This document shows positions 33,047-41,121 of a stretch of 64,000 nucleotides of DNA, in pieces. Each line of letters begins with the position of its first letter. The first letter of the stretch is position 1. The stretch is from an uncultured Chitinophaga sp. (GTDB lineage Bacteria > Bacteroidota > Bacteroidia > Chitinophagales > Chitinophagaceae), in the NCBI RefSeq assembly GCF_937898475.1, contig NZ_CALEJS010000016.1:868001-932000 (forward strand), read 5' to 3'. Below the pieces are notes generated by a model. That model did not search any database. It saw only the letters and a list, made by a program, of their open reading frames with translations, and had not been told where the DNA came from. A program made the translations under genes and the position numbers.

Positions 33047-33787
33047 CTTTTCTATTCTCGCCATAAAGTCCTGCTTGCGATGACGGGAAACCGGGATACA
33101 ACTTCCATTTGTCATAATGATCTCGCCGCCATCTCCTTTAATATATTTGTCCATAAAAGAGAGGTTGATCAGGTAACTGTGATGCACCCTGAAAAAACCT
33201 TTGTCCTTTAACACCATCTCGACCTCTTTGAGGGTGCGGCACACTAAGGGCGCCATTTTATCGCTATGCTGGTACAGCCGTGTATAAGCACCTTCGGCCA
33301 CACAATACACGATGTCCTTGGGCAGCACCATACGCAATCCTTCCATGGTTGGCAGCGCCAGCCGTTCGCCAGCCTGCAGATGCTCATGGAGGAATAGCAG
33401 CAGGTTGTTTACCTTATTACCATTAACCTGTCTTTGCTGAGAGACGGCCTTGTTTACAGCTCGTACTAATTCATCCTTGTCAAGCGGTTTTAACAGGTAA
33501 TCCAGTGCGCTGTGACGGATGGCCTGTATGGCATACTGGTTATATGCCGTGGTGAATATGACGGAAAAAGCAGGCCGTTCACAGGCTTCCAGGAGCTCAA
33601 AACCATTCATGCCTGGCATCTCAACATCCAGGAACAATAGTTCCGGATGGCATCTTTCAATCGCCTCCAAAGCAGTAATGCCGTCAGCGCAGACGGCCTC
33701 AACCGTCACATCCGGGCAGTACTTATCCAATAGCAGCAGCAACAGGTCACGACAGTGCTTTTCATCGTCCACTATAATAGCACGCAT
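33041..33787 (-). CDS. LytTR-type response regulator
   Basis: The 248-residue protein has an N-terminal receiver with the phospho-acceptor Asp in LLFLDVEMPGMNGFELL and Lys in LLKPLDKDELV. A LytTR DNA-binding domain follows (VYCVAEGAYTRLY, FFRVHHSYLINLSFM, then CIPVSRHRKQDF). It lies 103 bases downstream of the LytS-like kinase gene on the same strand and is presumably its partner. LytTR regulators bind direct repeats in promoters; I did not find a convincing site here. Confidence 0.9.
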   Translation of the reverse strand: MRAIIVDDEKHCRDLLLLLLDKYCPDVTVEAVCADGITALEAIERCHPELLFLDVEMPGMNGFELLEACERPAFSVIFTTAYNQYAIQAIRHSALDYLLKPLDKDELVRAVNKAVSQQRQVNGNKVNNLLLFLHEHLQAGERLALPTMEGLRMVLPKDIVYCVAEGAYTRLYQHSDKMAPLVCRTLKEVEMVLKDKGFFRVHHSYLINLSFMDKYIKGDGGEIIMTNGSCIPVSRHRKQDFMARIEKL

Positions 33788-33890
33788 ATTGCACAGGTTA
33801 GATGTAATGGATTTACGTTCTCAATCGAAGGATTGCCGGAATAGTGCTTATTGTCCCATGTAAAAATTACGAAATTTCCGTGTAAGTTGC

Positions 33891-34703
33891 TTATCCGGCC
33901 AATAATTGCCGGCTGCTGATGTGCCGCATGCTGATGGTAACGCGGCTACCGGGGGTAGAAGATCCCTCTTCGTAGAAGTCCTGTTCTGTAATGGTAGCCT
34001 CCATATGATATTTCTCGCTCATAATATGGAGGCGTTCTGCGGCAATGTTAACATTACGGCTTAGCTGGGCGGCAGTATAGGAGGCGGGATGCAGCTCACT
34101 GCGCACGCCGTTGTCATCTACCTGTATATATAGCCTGTCCTGGTCACGCCCTATGAATATATCCAGGCGGCCCCCGCTTTTCTGCGGCCGTTGCAATATG
34201 CGGTGCCAGATAGCCTGCTGCACATAGGGCTGAATGATCAGGGGTGGTACCAGGGTAAAACGGTCACTAATTTCAGGGGAAAGCCTCAGCTGGTAGGTAA
34301 ACTGCGATTCAAAACGGAGCTGCTCCAGTTGTATGTATAATTCCAGCGCCTCCAGGTCATCTTCCAGGTTCACCCATTCTTTATTGAAATTGGCGATCAT
34401 TAACCGCATGAGCTTGGAGAAACGGGTCAGGTAGAGAGACGCCATGTCTGTACTGGTGGTGAGGATATAATGATGGATGGCGTTTAAGCTGTTGAAAATG
34501 AAATGAGGATCCATTTGCGCCTGGAAGGCATGCAATTCGAGGTTCACCATAGATTGCCGCCTGTTTATTTCTTCGGTGGTAGCCAGTTTGATCCTTTGTT
34601 CCCGCCGGAAGAAAAAGTAACTGATTAGCGCCACACTTAATAAAAAGAACAGCCAGTAAGGCCAATCACTCGCTGAAAATATATGCTCGTAATATCGTAA
34701 CAC
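33891..34703 (-). CDS. LytS-like sensor histidine kinase, probably inactive
   Basis: The 270-residue product starts with GTG. It has one membrane helix (WPYWLFFLLSVALISYFFF) and an intact His-box (QAQMDPHFIFNSLNAIHHYI). The ATPase domain is damaged at key positions: the N-box reads PYVQQAIWHRI where active members, such as the kinase at 44791, have ENAIWHG, and the expected GxGL region is replaced by AAQLSRNVNIAAERL. VDDNG is partly kept. I infer a pseudokinase that senses or scaffolds rather than phosphorylates its LytTR partner. No sensor domain is visible beyond the membrane helix. Confidence 0.8.
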   Translation of the reverse strand: MLRYYEHIFSASDWPYWLFFLLSVALISYFFFRREQRIKLATTEEINRRQSMVNLELHAFQAQMDPHFIFNSLNAIHHYILTTSTDMASLYLTRFSKLMRLMIANFNKEWVNLEDDLEALELYIQLEQLRFESQFTYQLRLSPEISDRFTLVPPLIIQPYVQQAIWHRILQRPQKSGGRLDIFIGRDQDRLYIQVDDNGVRSELHPASYTAAQLSRNVNIAAERLHIMSEKYHMEATITEQDFYEEGSSTPGSRVTISMRHISSRQLLAG

Positions 34704-34885
34704 TGATAAGGTTTACAAAAGGACCACCACGCATATTATATACGCTATTTAAATTTCTATTAAATCATCAGGAAAGGAAAGGGGTAATTACTGCAAGGCA
34801 GTATTTCTCTGGCAATCGGAAGAAAAACAATTATAAGTGGTCAGCCTTTACGGCTATTAGCTGCTGCCGGTTCAACAGCTAATAG

Positions 34886-35593
34886 CTATTCGGTAAATTT
34901 ATATCCCACTCCTCTTACAGAATGGAAGTATTTGGAGTTACGGCTGTCTTCTTCAAAGTACTTGCGGAAGTTGAGTATAAAGTTGTCGATAGTGCGCGTG
35001 GTCGGATATACATTGTATCCCCAAACCACCTGGAGTATCTTTTCACGGGTCACTACTTCTCCCTTATTTTCTATGAGCAACTTCAGCAGCATCGTTTCCT
35101 TCTTACTCAGCTCATAATGTTTGCCGTCTTTTCCTATACATTCCTGCGCTGCAAAATCTATCGTATTGTTACCAAACCGATAGACGTTCGGCACACTGTC
35201 TTTATCCTGTATTCTTTTGTTCTTTACGATCAGTTTTTCCACTCTCAACAGCAGTTCTTCGAGGTTAAAGGGTTTGGTCATATAATCATCCCCTCCCTTT
35301 TTTAATCCCAGCACACGGTCTGCACTGCTGTTCCTTGCGCTCAGGAACAGAATAGGTACATCATTGTTCTGTATACGTATATTCTCGCATACGGCTATGC
35401 CATCCATTTCGGGCAGCATGATGTCTAATATGATCAGGTCAAAATACTCGTTCTTTACCGCCTTTAAGGCCGTTGTCCCATTGTCGGCTGCAGTTACTTC
35501 ATAACCTTCCAGCTCCAGGTTCAGCTTCAGCGCTTCCTGGAGGTTTTCTTCGTCTTCTACAAGCAAAATGGACGCTTTCGTCGCTTCTTTCAT
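34886..35593 (-). CDS. OmpR-family response regulator
   Basis: The 235-residue protein has a receiver (LLVEDEENLQEALKLNLE, phospho-Asp in IILDIMLPEMDG, Lys in YMTKPF) and a winged-helix output domain ending TIDNFILNFRKYFEEDSRNS then FHSVRGVGYKF. It is the last gene of a minus-strand unit yicC-gldH-kinase-regulator. Its partner is the kinase 41 bases upstream. Targets unknown. Confidence 0.92.
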   Translation of the reverse strand: MKEATKASILLVEDEENLQEALKLNLELEGYEVTAADNGTTALKAVKNEYFDLIILDIMLPEMDGIAVCENIRIQNNDVPILFLSARNSSADRVLGLKKGGDDYMTKPFNLEELLLRVEKLIVKNKRIQDKDSVPNVYRFGNNTIDFAAQECIGKDGKHYELSKKETMLLKLLIENKGEVVTREKILQVVWGYNVYPTTRTIDNFILNFRKYFEEDSRNSKYFHSVRGVGYKFTE

Positions 35594-35634
35594 GTGAAAA
35601 ATTTTGTCTAAAGTTTACCATCCATCCTGCAAAT

Positions 35635-36651
35635 TTACGCCGTTTGCACGGAATATACGGGCCAGCTGACCTCGAAGCTGGCGCCTGTTGGGATATTGTC
35701 CTTTACCAGTATGGAGGCGCCATGCTGCTCTACTATCTTCCTGGTAAGGAAAAGTCCCAGGCCGGATCCTTTTGCCTTACGGGTATTTTCATTGCCAATG
35801 CGGTAAAATTTCAGGAATATCCGCTCCCTTTCCTCAAGGGGTACACCGGGACCTTCATCTGCCACCTGCCATTTCAGGACATGTCCGGACTCGTATAACC
35901 GTACCTTGATCAGGGTGTGTTTAGGGGCATATTTGGCAGCGTTTTCTACCAGGTTGCTCAAGGCCATCTGAAGCATGAATTTGTCTCCCTCCACCCATAT
36001 ATCAGGCGCTATTTCAGCTGTAATTGTGTGAGTAGGTATCCGTGCCTGCACTTCCCTGATGCCGCTTTCCAGCAGGGCAGAAAAATCAAGTGGCTCTCTG
36101 AACAGGCGGTACCCCTGGGTTTCCAGCTGTGAGGCGAGGAGTATATTATTACAGAGCTGATCCAGCCGGTTGGCTTCTTTGATGGTATTCTCCACCAGCT
36201 TTTGTTGCTTTTCCTCGTCCAGCTTATGCTTGCGGATAGTTTCCAGGTTCAGTTTAACCGCCGCAATAGGCGACTTCAACTCATGGGTAACCGCCATCAT
36301 AAAGTTCTGCTGCTGCTGGGTAAGCTTTATATGCTTTCTTATAGCGCGGTATACAAAGAAAGCGCCCAGGAGAATGATGCAAAGAAAAGTGCCTCCCTCG
36401 CCGGCGAACTTAAAAGTACGCATCCGTTCATCCCGGTCTATCCGTTGCAGTTCCAGCTGGTACTCTGTGGGATGAGTAACCTTGTCGATACGGAGGTCCA
36501 GGTTCTGTTTTTCAAAGCGGGTGATCTGATCGCTTTGCAGGAACAGCAGTACCCCCCACCATACCAGGGCCAGTATGGTATAAGCCAGCACAAAAAGATA
36601 GATGGCCGGCACCACTTTCTTATCCTGCATTTTAGTGAAAATGCGCCTCAT
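35635..36651 (-). CDS. membrane histidine kinase
   Basis: The 338-residue product has two membrane helices (about 16-38 and 83-103) enclosing a short periplasmic segment of around 45 residues. The HisKA motif FMMAVTHELKSPIAAVKLNL and the ATPase N, G1, F and G2 boxes follow (LSNLVENAAKYAP, VADEGPGVP, IFLKFYRIG, GSGLGLFL). All catalytic motifs are intact. Its start overlaps the gldH stop by four bases, tying it to gliding or envelope functions, but the signal is unknown. Confidence 0.9.
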   Translation of the reverse strand: MRRIFTKMQDKKVVPAIYLFVLAYTILALVWWGVLLFLQSDQITRFEKQNLDLRIDKVTHPTEYQLELQRIDRDERMRTFKFAGEGGTFLCIILLGAFFVYRAIRKHIKLTQQQQNFMMAVTHELKSPIAAVKLNLETIRKHKLDEEKQQKLVENTIKEANRLDQLCNNILLASQLETQGYRLFREPLDFSALLESGIREVQARIPTHTITAEIAPDIWVEGDKFMLQMALSNLVENAAKYAPKHTLIKVRLYESGHVLKWQVADEGPGVPLEERERIFLKFYRIGNENTRKAKGSGLGLFLTRKIVEQHGASILVKDNIPTGASFEVSWPVYSVQTA

Positions 36652-37136
36652 GGTCTTTGTCCGGCTTTCTCTATCCGCAGCCCCACGTTCATTACATAAG
36701 GCAACGGATTCTGCCGCATATTCTGTTCAAAAATAAAACGGTAGGTACCCGGCTTATTCAGAATGGCCCTTTCCTGTATTGGAATGCGGTGCTCATAGAT
36801 ATCATCCAGGCCGCTGCCCAGCCATTTGCCGCTGGCATCTGCCAGGGGTAACTCTACCCGGCGGAGCTGCTGCGTGGTATCGCCCGGCGTTTGTGTACTT
36901 ACCAGCACCCATATATTGCTATAGGGGTAGGCATCAGTATGCCGTACGTTCACATATAAGTTATACAGGTAGGCGGTATCTTCCGGGTTTACCGTTACTT
37001 CAAAAACGGGTTTGTATTGATATGTCCACTGATGCCTGGGTATTTCCTGGTTTTTTTCATAGGCATCCATTTTAGCGGGCAGGCAGGAAGCCATTAGCAG
37101 GCAACCGGCGATGATAATTGCGCCCAAACGGTTCAT
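36648..37136 (-). CDS. gldH: gliding motility lipoprotein GldH
   Basis: GldH is a lipoprotein needed for gliding in Flavobacterium johnsoniae. From the ATG at 37136 the 162-residue product has a signal peptide with lipobox MASC, the conserved FEVTVNPEDTAYLYNLYVNV strand, DDIYEHRIPI and NKPGTYRFIFEQNMRQNPLP followed by VMNVGLRIEK, which are characteristic. It lies 10 bases after yicC and overlaps the kinase gene, so it is transcribed with them. Confidence 0.87.
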   Translation of the reverse strand: MNRLGAIIIAGCLLMASCLPAKMDAYEKNQEIPRHQWTYQYKPVFEVTVNPEDTAYLYNLYVNVRHTDAYPYSNIWVLVSTQTPGDTTQQLRRVELPLADASGKWLGSGLDDIYEHRIPIQERAILNKPGTYRFIFEQNMRQNPLPYVMNVGLRIEKAGQRP

Positions 37137-37146
37137 AAAACTGCTT

Positions 37147-38022
37147 CTATAGTACATTTAATACTTGTTCTTTGGCCTTTTCCAGTTCGTCTTTCATTAA
37201 CACCACCCACTGCTGTATGGCGGCGTCGTTGGCTTTTGAGCCGGTAGTATTTATTTCACGTCCTACTTCCTGCAACACAAAACCCAGCTTTTTACCCTTT
37301 GCTGTTTCCGGCTCTCTTAATATCTCCTTAAAGTAGCGGCAATGGTTCTCCAGGCGTACCAGCTCCTCGGATATATCCAGCTTTTCCAGGTAGAAGATCA
37401 GTTCCTGTTCCATACGGTTTGCATCTACGTTTTCCTTTCCTACGTACTCTGCCAGCAGCTGTTCCAGTCTTTGGCGGATCCTGTCTTTTCGCAGGGGGTC
37501 CAGTTCCCGCACCTTGCTACAATAAGATTCAATATTCTCTATGCGCAGAAGGAGGTCTGCCTCCAGCATGGTACCCTCATTCAAACGGTGCGTATCCAGC
37601 TCTTCCAGCGCATGTTTCAGTACGTCCAGCACTGTATTCCATTCCTGTTCCGTTATCTGCTCTGTAGCCGGTGTTACTACCTCCGGAAGCTTCATCAGTA
37701 CATTCAGCATATCATCCTGCGGCAGCTTTAGTTCGTTAGCCAGGGTGGTAATAGACTGATAATAAAACTTAGCCAGCTCGGTATTTACCATAACGGGACG
37801 GGTAGCCCCGTTTTGCCGGATGTTGATCGTCGTGTCCAGCGTGCCTCTTTGCAACGTTTGCTGCATCTGGTTACGGATGTCAAATTCATACGGTCTTAAT
37901 AAGGGAGATAATTTCAGGTTAACCTCAAACTGTTTCCCGTTTAAGGACTTTATTTCCACGGTGATGGTCGTTTCGCCACGTGTAATTTCAGCCCTTCCAA
38001 AGCCGGTCATTGATTTCAGCAT
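37147..38022 (-). CDS. YicC/YloC family endoribonuclease
   Basis: YicC-family proteins are oligomeric endoribonucleases. The 291-residue product opens with the signature MLKSMTGFGRAEI and ends with the conserved EVGREINTTGSKANDAAIQQ (DUF1732 region), followed by VVLMKDELEKAKEQVLNVL. Length is typical. It is the first gene of the yicC-gldH-kinase-regulator unit; in many bacteria gmk follows yicC, but not here. Confidence 0.9.
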   Translation of the reverse strand: MLKSMTGFGRAEITRGETTITVEIKSLNGKQFEVNLKLSPLLRPYEFDIRNQMQQTLQRGTLDTTINIRQNGATRPVMVNTELAKFYYQSITTLANELKLPQDDMLNVLMKLPEVVTPATEQITEQEWNTVLDVLKHALEELDTHRLNEGTMLEADLLLRIENIESYCSKVRELDPLRKDRIRQRLEQLLAEYVGKENVDANRMEQELIFYLEKLDISEELVRLENHCRYFKEILREPETAKGKKLGFVLQEVGREINTTGSKANDAAIQQWVVLMKDELEKAKEQVLNVL

Positions 38023-38041
38023 ATTATGTGTTTGTAGGTAA

Positions 38042-38049
38042 CAAACCTA
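38042..38049 (-). promoter_or_regulatory. TAGGTTTG -7 box for the yicC-gldH operon
   Basis: A perfect TAnnTTTG on the minus strand ends 19 bases before the yicC start codon. Confidence 0.55.
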
Positions 38050-38085
38050 GCTAAATTAGTGCAAAGCGCAAAAGGTGGCTCCCGG

Positions 38086-38679
38086 CTAGCGCTTAAAAGC
38101 TAGGAGTTTATATATTTCCTCCCCGGTTAATTCCCACATTTCTCCGGGATCCAGGCCGTCCAGCGTAGCGGCTGTAATCCGGTAACGGATAAGCCTCAAC
38201 GTGGGGAAACCCACGGCAGCTGTCATTTTCCTCACCTGCCGGTTCTTTCCCTCTTTTAAGATCAACCGGATCCAGGGCGCCGGTATCTCTTTGCGGAAAC
38301 GTATAGGTGGATTTCTCGGCGGCACAGCCGGTTCGTGCTCAAAAAAGAATGCCTGACAGCGTTGGGTATGATAAGGCTTACCATCTACTGAGATACGGAC
38401 ACCCTGCTGCAGCTGTTCCAGGGCGGTGGAAGTAACGGCCCCGTCTACCTGTACCCAATATTCCCGTTCATGCGCAAAACGCGGGTTTAATAAGCGGTGG
38501 TTCAGGGATTTATCATTGGTCAGTATCAGCAATCCTTCACTGTCATAATCCAGGCGGCCAACCGGGTATACGTCTCTGGGCACGTCAAAAAAGTCGGCAA
38601 GACTGGCCTTACCGCCCTCCCTTCCAAACTGTGTGAGGACCTGGTAAGGCTTGTAGATGAGATAATAACGAAGACGCAA
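38086..38679 (-). CDS. RluE/RsuA-type pseudouridine synthase
   Basis: The 197-residue protein lacks an S4 domain and starts directly with the catalytic domain: YYLIYKPYQVLTQF, the active-site Asp in PVGRLDYDSEGLLILTND, LNPRFAHEREYWVQVDG, and the C-terminal KEGKNRQVRKMTAAVGFPTL with RLIR. It modifies uridines in rRNA; the short form and sequence resemble RluE, which acts on 23S rRNA in E. coli. It is divergent from the FNR-like gene. Confidence 0.88.
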   Translation of the reverse strand: MRLRYYLIYKPYQVLTQFGREGGKASLADFFDVPRDVYPVGRLDYDSEGLLILTNDKSLNHRLLNPRFAHEREYWVQVDGAVTSTALEQLQQGVRISVDGKPYHTQRCQAFFFEHEPAVPPRNPPIRFRKEIPAPWIRLILKEGKNRQVRKMTAAVGFPTLRLIRYRITAATLDGLDPGEMWELTGEEIYKLLAFKR

Positions 38680-38689
38680 GGGAACCGGC

Positions 38690-38721
38690 TTTGGTGAACG
38701 CCCTGCAAATTAGTAATTTTG
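38690..38721 (+). promoter_or_regulatory. promoter of the FNR-like regulator gene
   Basis: TTTG at 38690-38693 and a perfect TAATTTTG at 38714-38721 are 20 bases apart. The ATG at 38733 lies 11 bases past the -7 box. The box sits in a near-palindrome GCAAATTAGTAATTTTGC. Confidence 0.6.
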
Positions 38722-38732
38722 CGCTATTGCAT

Positions 38733-39443
38733 ATGGGCACATCTATTCAACAAATCAGCTGTCAACATTGTAAAGCCCGCTTTGGTTCTATTTTCTGCAA
38801 AGCGGAGGGGGAGCAGCTTTCCTCGCTGAACTCAGCCAGGGTATGTTCGCTGTATAAGAAAGGGCAGGTAATTTTCCAGGAAGGCGCTTACTCTTTTGGT
38901 ATCTACTGCATTAATTCAGGCAAAATAAAGCTTTCACATAGCGGAGACGACGGCCGCGAACAGATCATTCGACTGGTCAAGGCGGGCGATATTATGGGAT
39001 ACAAGGCATTGCTGAGCGGGGAACGATATACCGCTACCGCCATTGCGCTGGAAGACGCACAGGTATGTTTTATCCCTAAAGACCTGTTCCTTTCCGTGCT
39101 TCAAAGCGATCCTTCACTCTCCCTGGAAATGATGCGCATCCTCTCCAGCGAACTGCGCAAGGCAGAGTTAAAGATCACACACCTGGCCCAGAAACCGGTT
39201 CGCGAACGCCTGGCAGAAACCCTGCTGTTCATCCATGAAACCTATGGAGTGGAAAGCGATGGTCAAACACTTAACGTTAGACTTTCCCGCGAAGAAATTG
39301 CCAACCTGGTAGGTACCGCTACCGAATCTGCTATCCGTTTACTCTCCGAATTCAAAAAGGAAGGCATGATTGAGCTTGAAGGCAAAAAGATACGCCTGCT
39401 CAACATGAAGGGTATGATAAAAACCGCCAATTTGCAGGATTAG
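38733..39443 (+). CDS. Crp/Fnr-family regulator with Fe-S-like cysteines
   Basis: From the ATG at 38733 the 236-residue product has an N-terminal C10-x2-C13-x8-C22 cluster (ISCQHCKARFGSIFC), a cyclic-nucleotide-fold domain with an additional Cys112 in ALEDAQVCFIPKDLF, a long dimer helix, and a winged helix containing LSREEIANLVGTATESAIRL. E. coli FNR binds an oxygen-labile 4Fe-4S cluster with three N-terminal Cys plus Cys122 in the equivalent strand. The spacing here (Cys22 to Cys112) is close to that of FNR (Cys29 to Cys122). I infer an oxygen or NO sensor. The earlier TTG start lies within the promoter. Confidence 0.85.
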   Translation: MGTSIQQISCQHCKARFGSIFCKAEGEQLSSLNSARVCSLYKKGQVIFQEGAYSFGIYCINSGKIKLSHSGDDGREQIIRLVKAGDIMGYKALLSGERYTATAIALEDAQVCFIPKDLFLSVLQSDPSLSLEMMRILSSELRKAELKITHLAQKPVRERLAETLLFIHETYGVESDGQTLNVRLSREEIANLVGTATESAIRLLSEFKKEGMIELEGKKIRLLNMKGMIKTANLQD

Positions 39444-39765
39444 CAAGGGATACCGTTATTATGGCGTATGTACACGAACGTTAGTAATTCACGTTATTCC
39501 GCAACGCCTTTTATACGTTTACCGGCTCCATTTACACCCTCTTTTACTCCACTTTTCATTCCGTACCAGGATTACACCCGCCCCATCAAATTTTTTAACT
39601 CCTTCCGGAGCCTGAACGGTTAAAGAAACAAAAACCGAACGAAGTTCCCCTCTCTTTCACCACTCTTAAAAGCTGTTATAAAAGGGATGAAAAACGAATA
39701 CATACATGATGATCAAAAAAGATAATGTTGGCTGAATTACAGGGCTGTAGCGGTTTTCAAAGGCA

Positions 39766-39801
39766 ATAAAAAAAGTCTGACCGTGAGAACAATCAGACTT
39801 T
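39766..39801 (-). terminator. minus-facing terminator in gene-free region
   Basis: AAAGTCTGA (39772-39780) pairs with TCAGACTTT (39793-39801). On the minus strand the stem is followed by seven or more T residues; on the plus strand the T-run is broken. No minus-strand gene is known just upstream of it, so it may end a small RNA read leftwards from about 39.9 kb. Confidence 0.55.
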
Positions 39802-39860
39802 CTTGTTATGTGAATGGGTTAGTAAGTACAGGGAAACAAAATTCCCTACACAATATTAAA

Positions 39861-39929
39861 AAGAATTTTATGACAAAAGAAAAATTTTACAAAAAATTTT
39901 ATTCACACCACTAAAAAAAGTGTGGATAA
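39861..39929. other. AT-rich tract with two opposed DnaA boxes (possible replication origin)
   Basis: This part of the 646-base gene-free stretch 39444-40089 is almost pure A/T. It has three AATTTTA repeats (39864, 39883 and 39895). A TTATTCACA box follows at 39899-39907, and a perfect TTATCCACA at 39921-39929 on the other strand. DnaA boxes next to an AT-rich unwinding tract are the basic parts of a bacterial origin. Only two boxes are visible, and gene orientation around the site gives no clear leading-strand switch, so this is a candidate only. The other 39444-39765 bases show nothing I can name. Confidence 0.35.
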
Positions 39930-40024
39930 CAACAGTTAAGCAAACACATTTTTGAGAGCTTAACAATGCGGATTTTAAAACGCCGCAACCCTTCCTCATA
40001 TATCCCTTATACCTCCCAACCCCC

Positions 40025-40053
40025 TTGAACATTCAAACTTTCGCCTAACTTTG
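40025..40053 (+). promoter_or_regulatory. promoter of the lpxD-like gene
   Basis: TTG at 40025-40027 and a perfect TAACTTTG at 40046-40053 are 18 bases apart. The box overlaps the alternative TTG start at 40051, supporting the ATG at 40090. Confidence 0.6.
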
Positions 40054-40089
40054 CTCCACTTTAATCATTACACACTAATTCAATGCTAT

Positions 40090-41043
40090 ATGAAGTTTGA
40101 AGCACCTGTTGCAGTCACCGAAATAGCCACCATCATAGGCGCTGAGCTGGAAGGCAACAGCAAGCTGATGGCCGCTGGCATCAATGAAATCCATAAGGTA
40201 CAGGAAGGCGACATATCGTTCGTAGACTTCGAGAAGTATTACGACGCAGCGCTTAATTCAGCAGCCACCATCATCATCATCAACAAGAAAGTAGCCTGCC
40301 CTGCAGGTAAGGCGCTGCTGATCACAAACGATCCTTTTACTGCCTACGTATCTCTTGTTAAACGCTACCGGCCCTTTGAACCGGCATCCAAACCCATCAG
40401 CGATTCCGCAGTGATAGGAAAAGATACCATCATACAACCTAACGTATTCATTGGTAACCATGTGCACATCGGTAATAACTGCATCATCCACCCCAACGTG
40501 ACGATATATGATCATAGCGTGATCGGCGACAATGTTATCATTCACGCGGGTACCGTTATAGGCGCAGACGCCTTTTACTTCAAAAGAAGGAAAGAGAGTG
40601 TCGTGATGTACGACAAACTTGAAAGCTGCGGAAGGGTGATCATTGAAGACAATGTTGAGATAGGGGCCGGCTGTACCATAGACAAGGGCGTAAGTGGAGA
40701 CACCATCATAGGTCAGGGCACCAAGCTCGATAACATGATTCACATAGGTCATGGTACCGTTATCGGGAAGAACTGCCTCTTTGCTGCACAGGTAGGCATT
40801 GGTGGCAAAGCAAAGATCGAGGATAATGTTATACTCTGGGGACAGGTTGGCGTATCCAAAGACCTTACGATTGGTAAGGATGCTATTGTGCTTGCTCAAA
40901 GCGGTGTTCCCAGCTCGCTGGAAGGTGGTAAAACCTATTTTGGCTACCCTGCAGAAGATGCCCGCAGCAAAAGAAGGGAACTGGCCTGGATAAAACGCAT
41001 CCCGGAAATATGGGAAAAGATAACCAGCAAGGATCATCAATAA
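40090..41043 (+). CDS. lpxD: LpxD-type UDP-3-O-acylglucosamine N-acyltransferase
   Basis: LpxD adds the N-linked acyl chain in lipid A synthesis. From ATG 40090 the 317-residue product has the N-terminal uridine-binding domain (EIATIIGAELEGN, DISFVDFEKYYDAAL) and a left-handed beta-helix of hexapeptide repeats (VFIGNHVHIGNNCIIHPNVT). The catalytic-His region is DNMIHIGHGTVIGKN, with a short C-terminal helix after GYPAEDARS. Bacteroidota often carry two LpxD-like genes; this one may be the second paralogue because no lpxC or lpxA is near. Confidence 0.85.
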   Translation: MKFEAPVAVTEIATIIGAELEGNSKLMAAGINEIHKVQEGDISFVDFEKYYDAALNSAATIIIINKKVACPAGKALLITNDPFTAYVSLVKRYRPFEPASKPISDSAVIGKDTIIQPNVFIGNHVHIGNNCIIHPNVTIYDHSVIGDNVIIHAGTVIGADAFYFKRRKESVVMYDKLESCGRVIIEDNVEIGAGCTIDKGVSGDTIIGQGTKLDNMIHIGHGTVIGKNCLFAAQVGIGGKAKIEDNVILWGQVGVSKDLTIGKDAIVLAQSGVPSSLEGGKTYFGYPAEDARSKRRELAWIKRIPEIWEKITSKDHQ

Positions 41044-41121
41044 ATATCCCTCCCATCACTGTTAGCCCGGTTGTTAAAATACCCGGCTGACAGTGATAGT
41101 TTCACTGATAAAGCTATTTAC

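Noticed and set aside
40000..40089. Longer LpxD reading from 40051
   Set aside because: That start is a TTG inside a perfect promoter -7 box.
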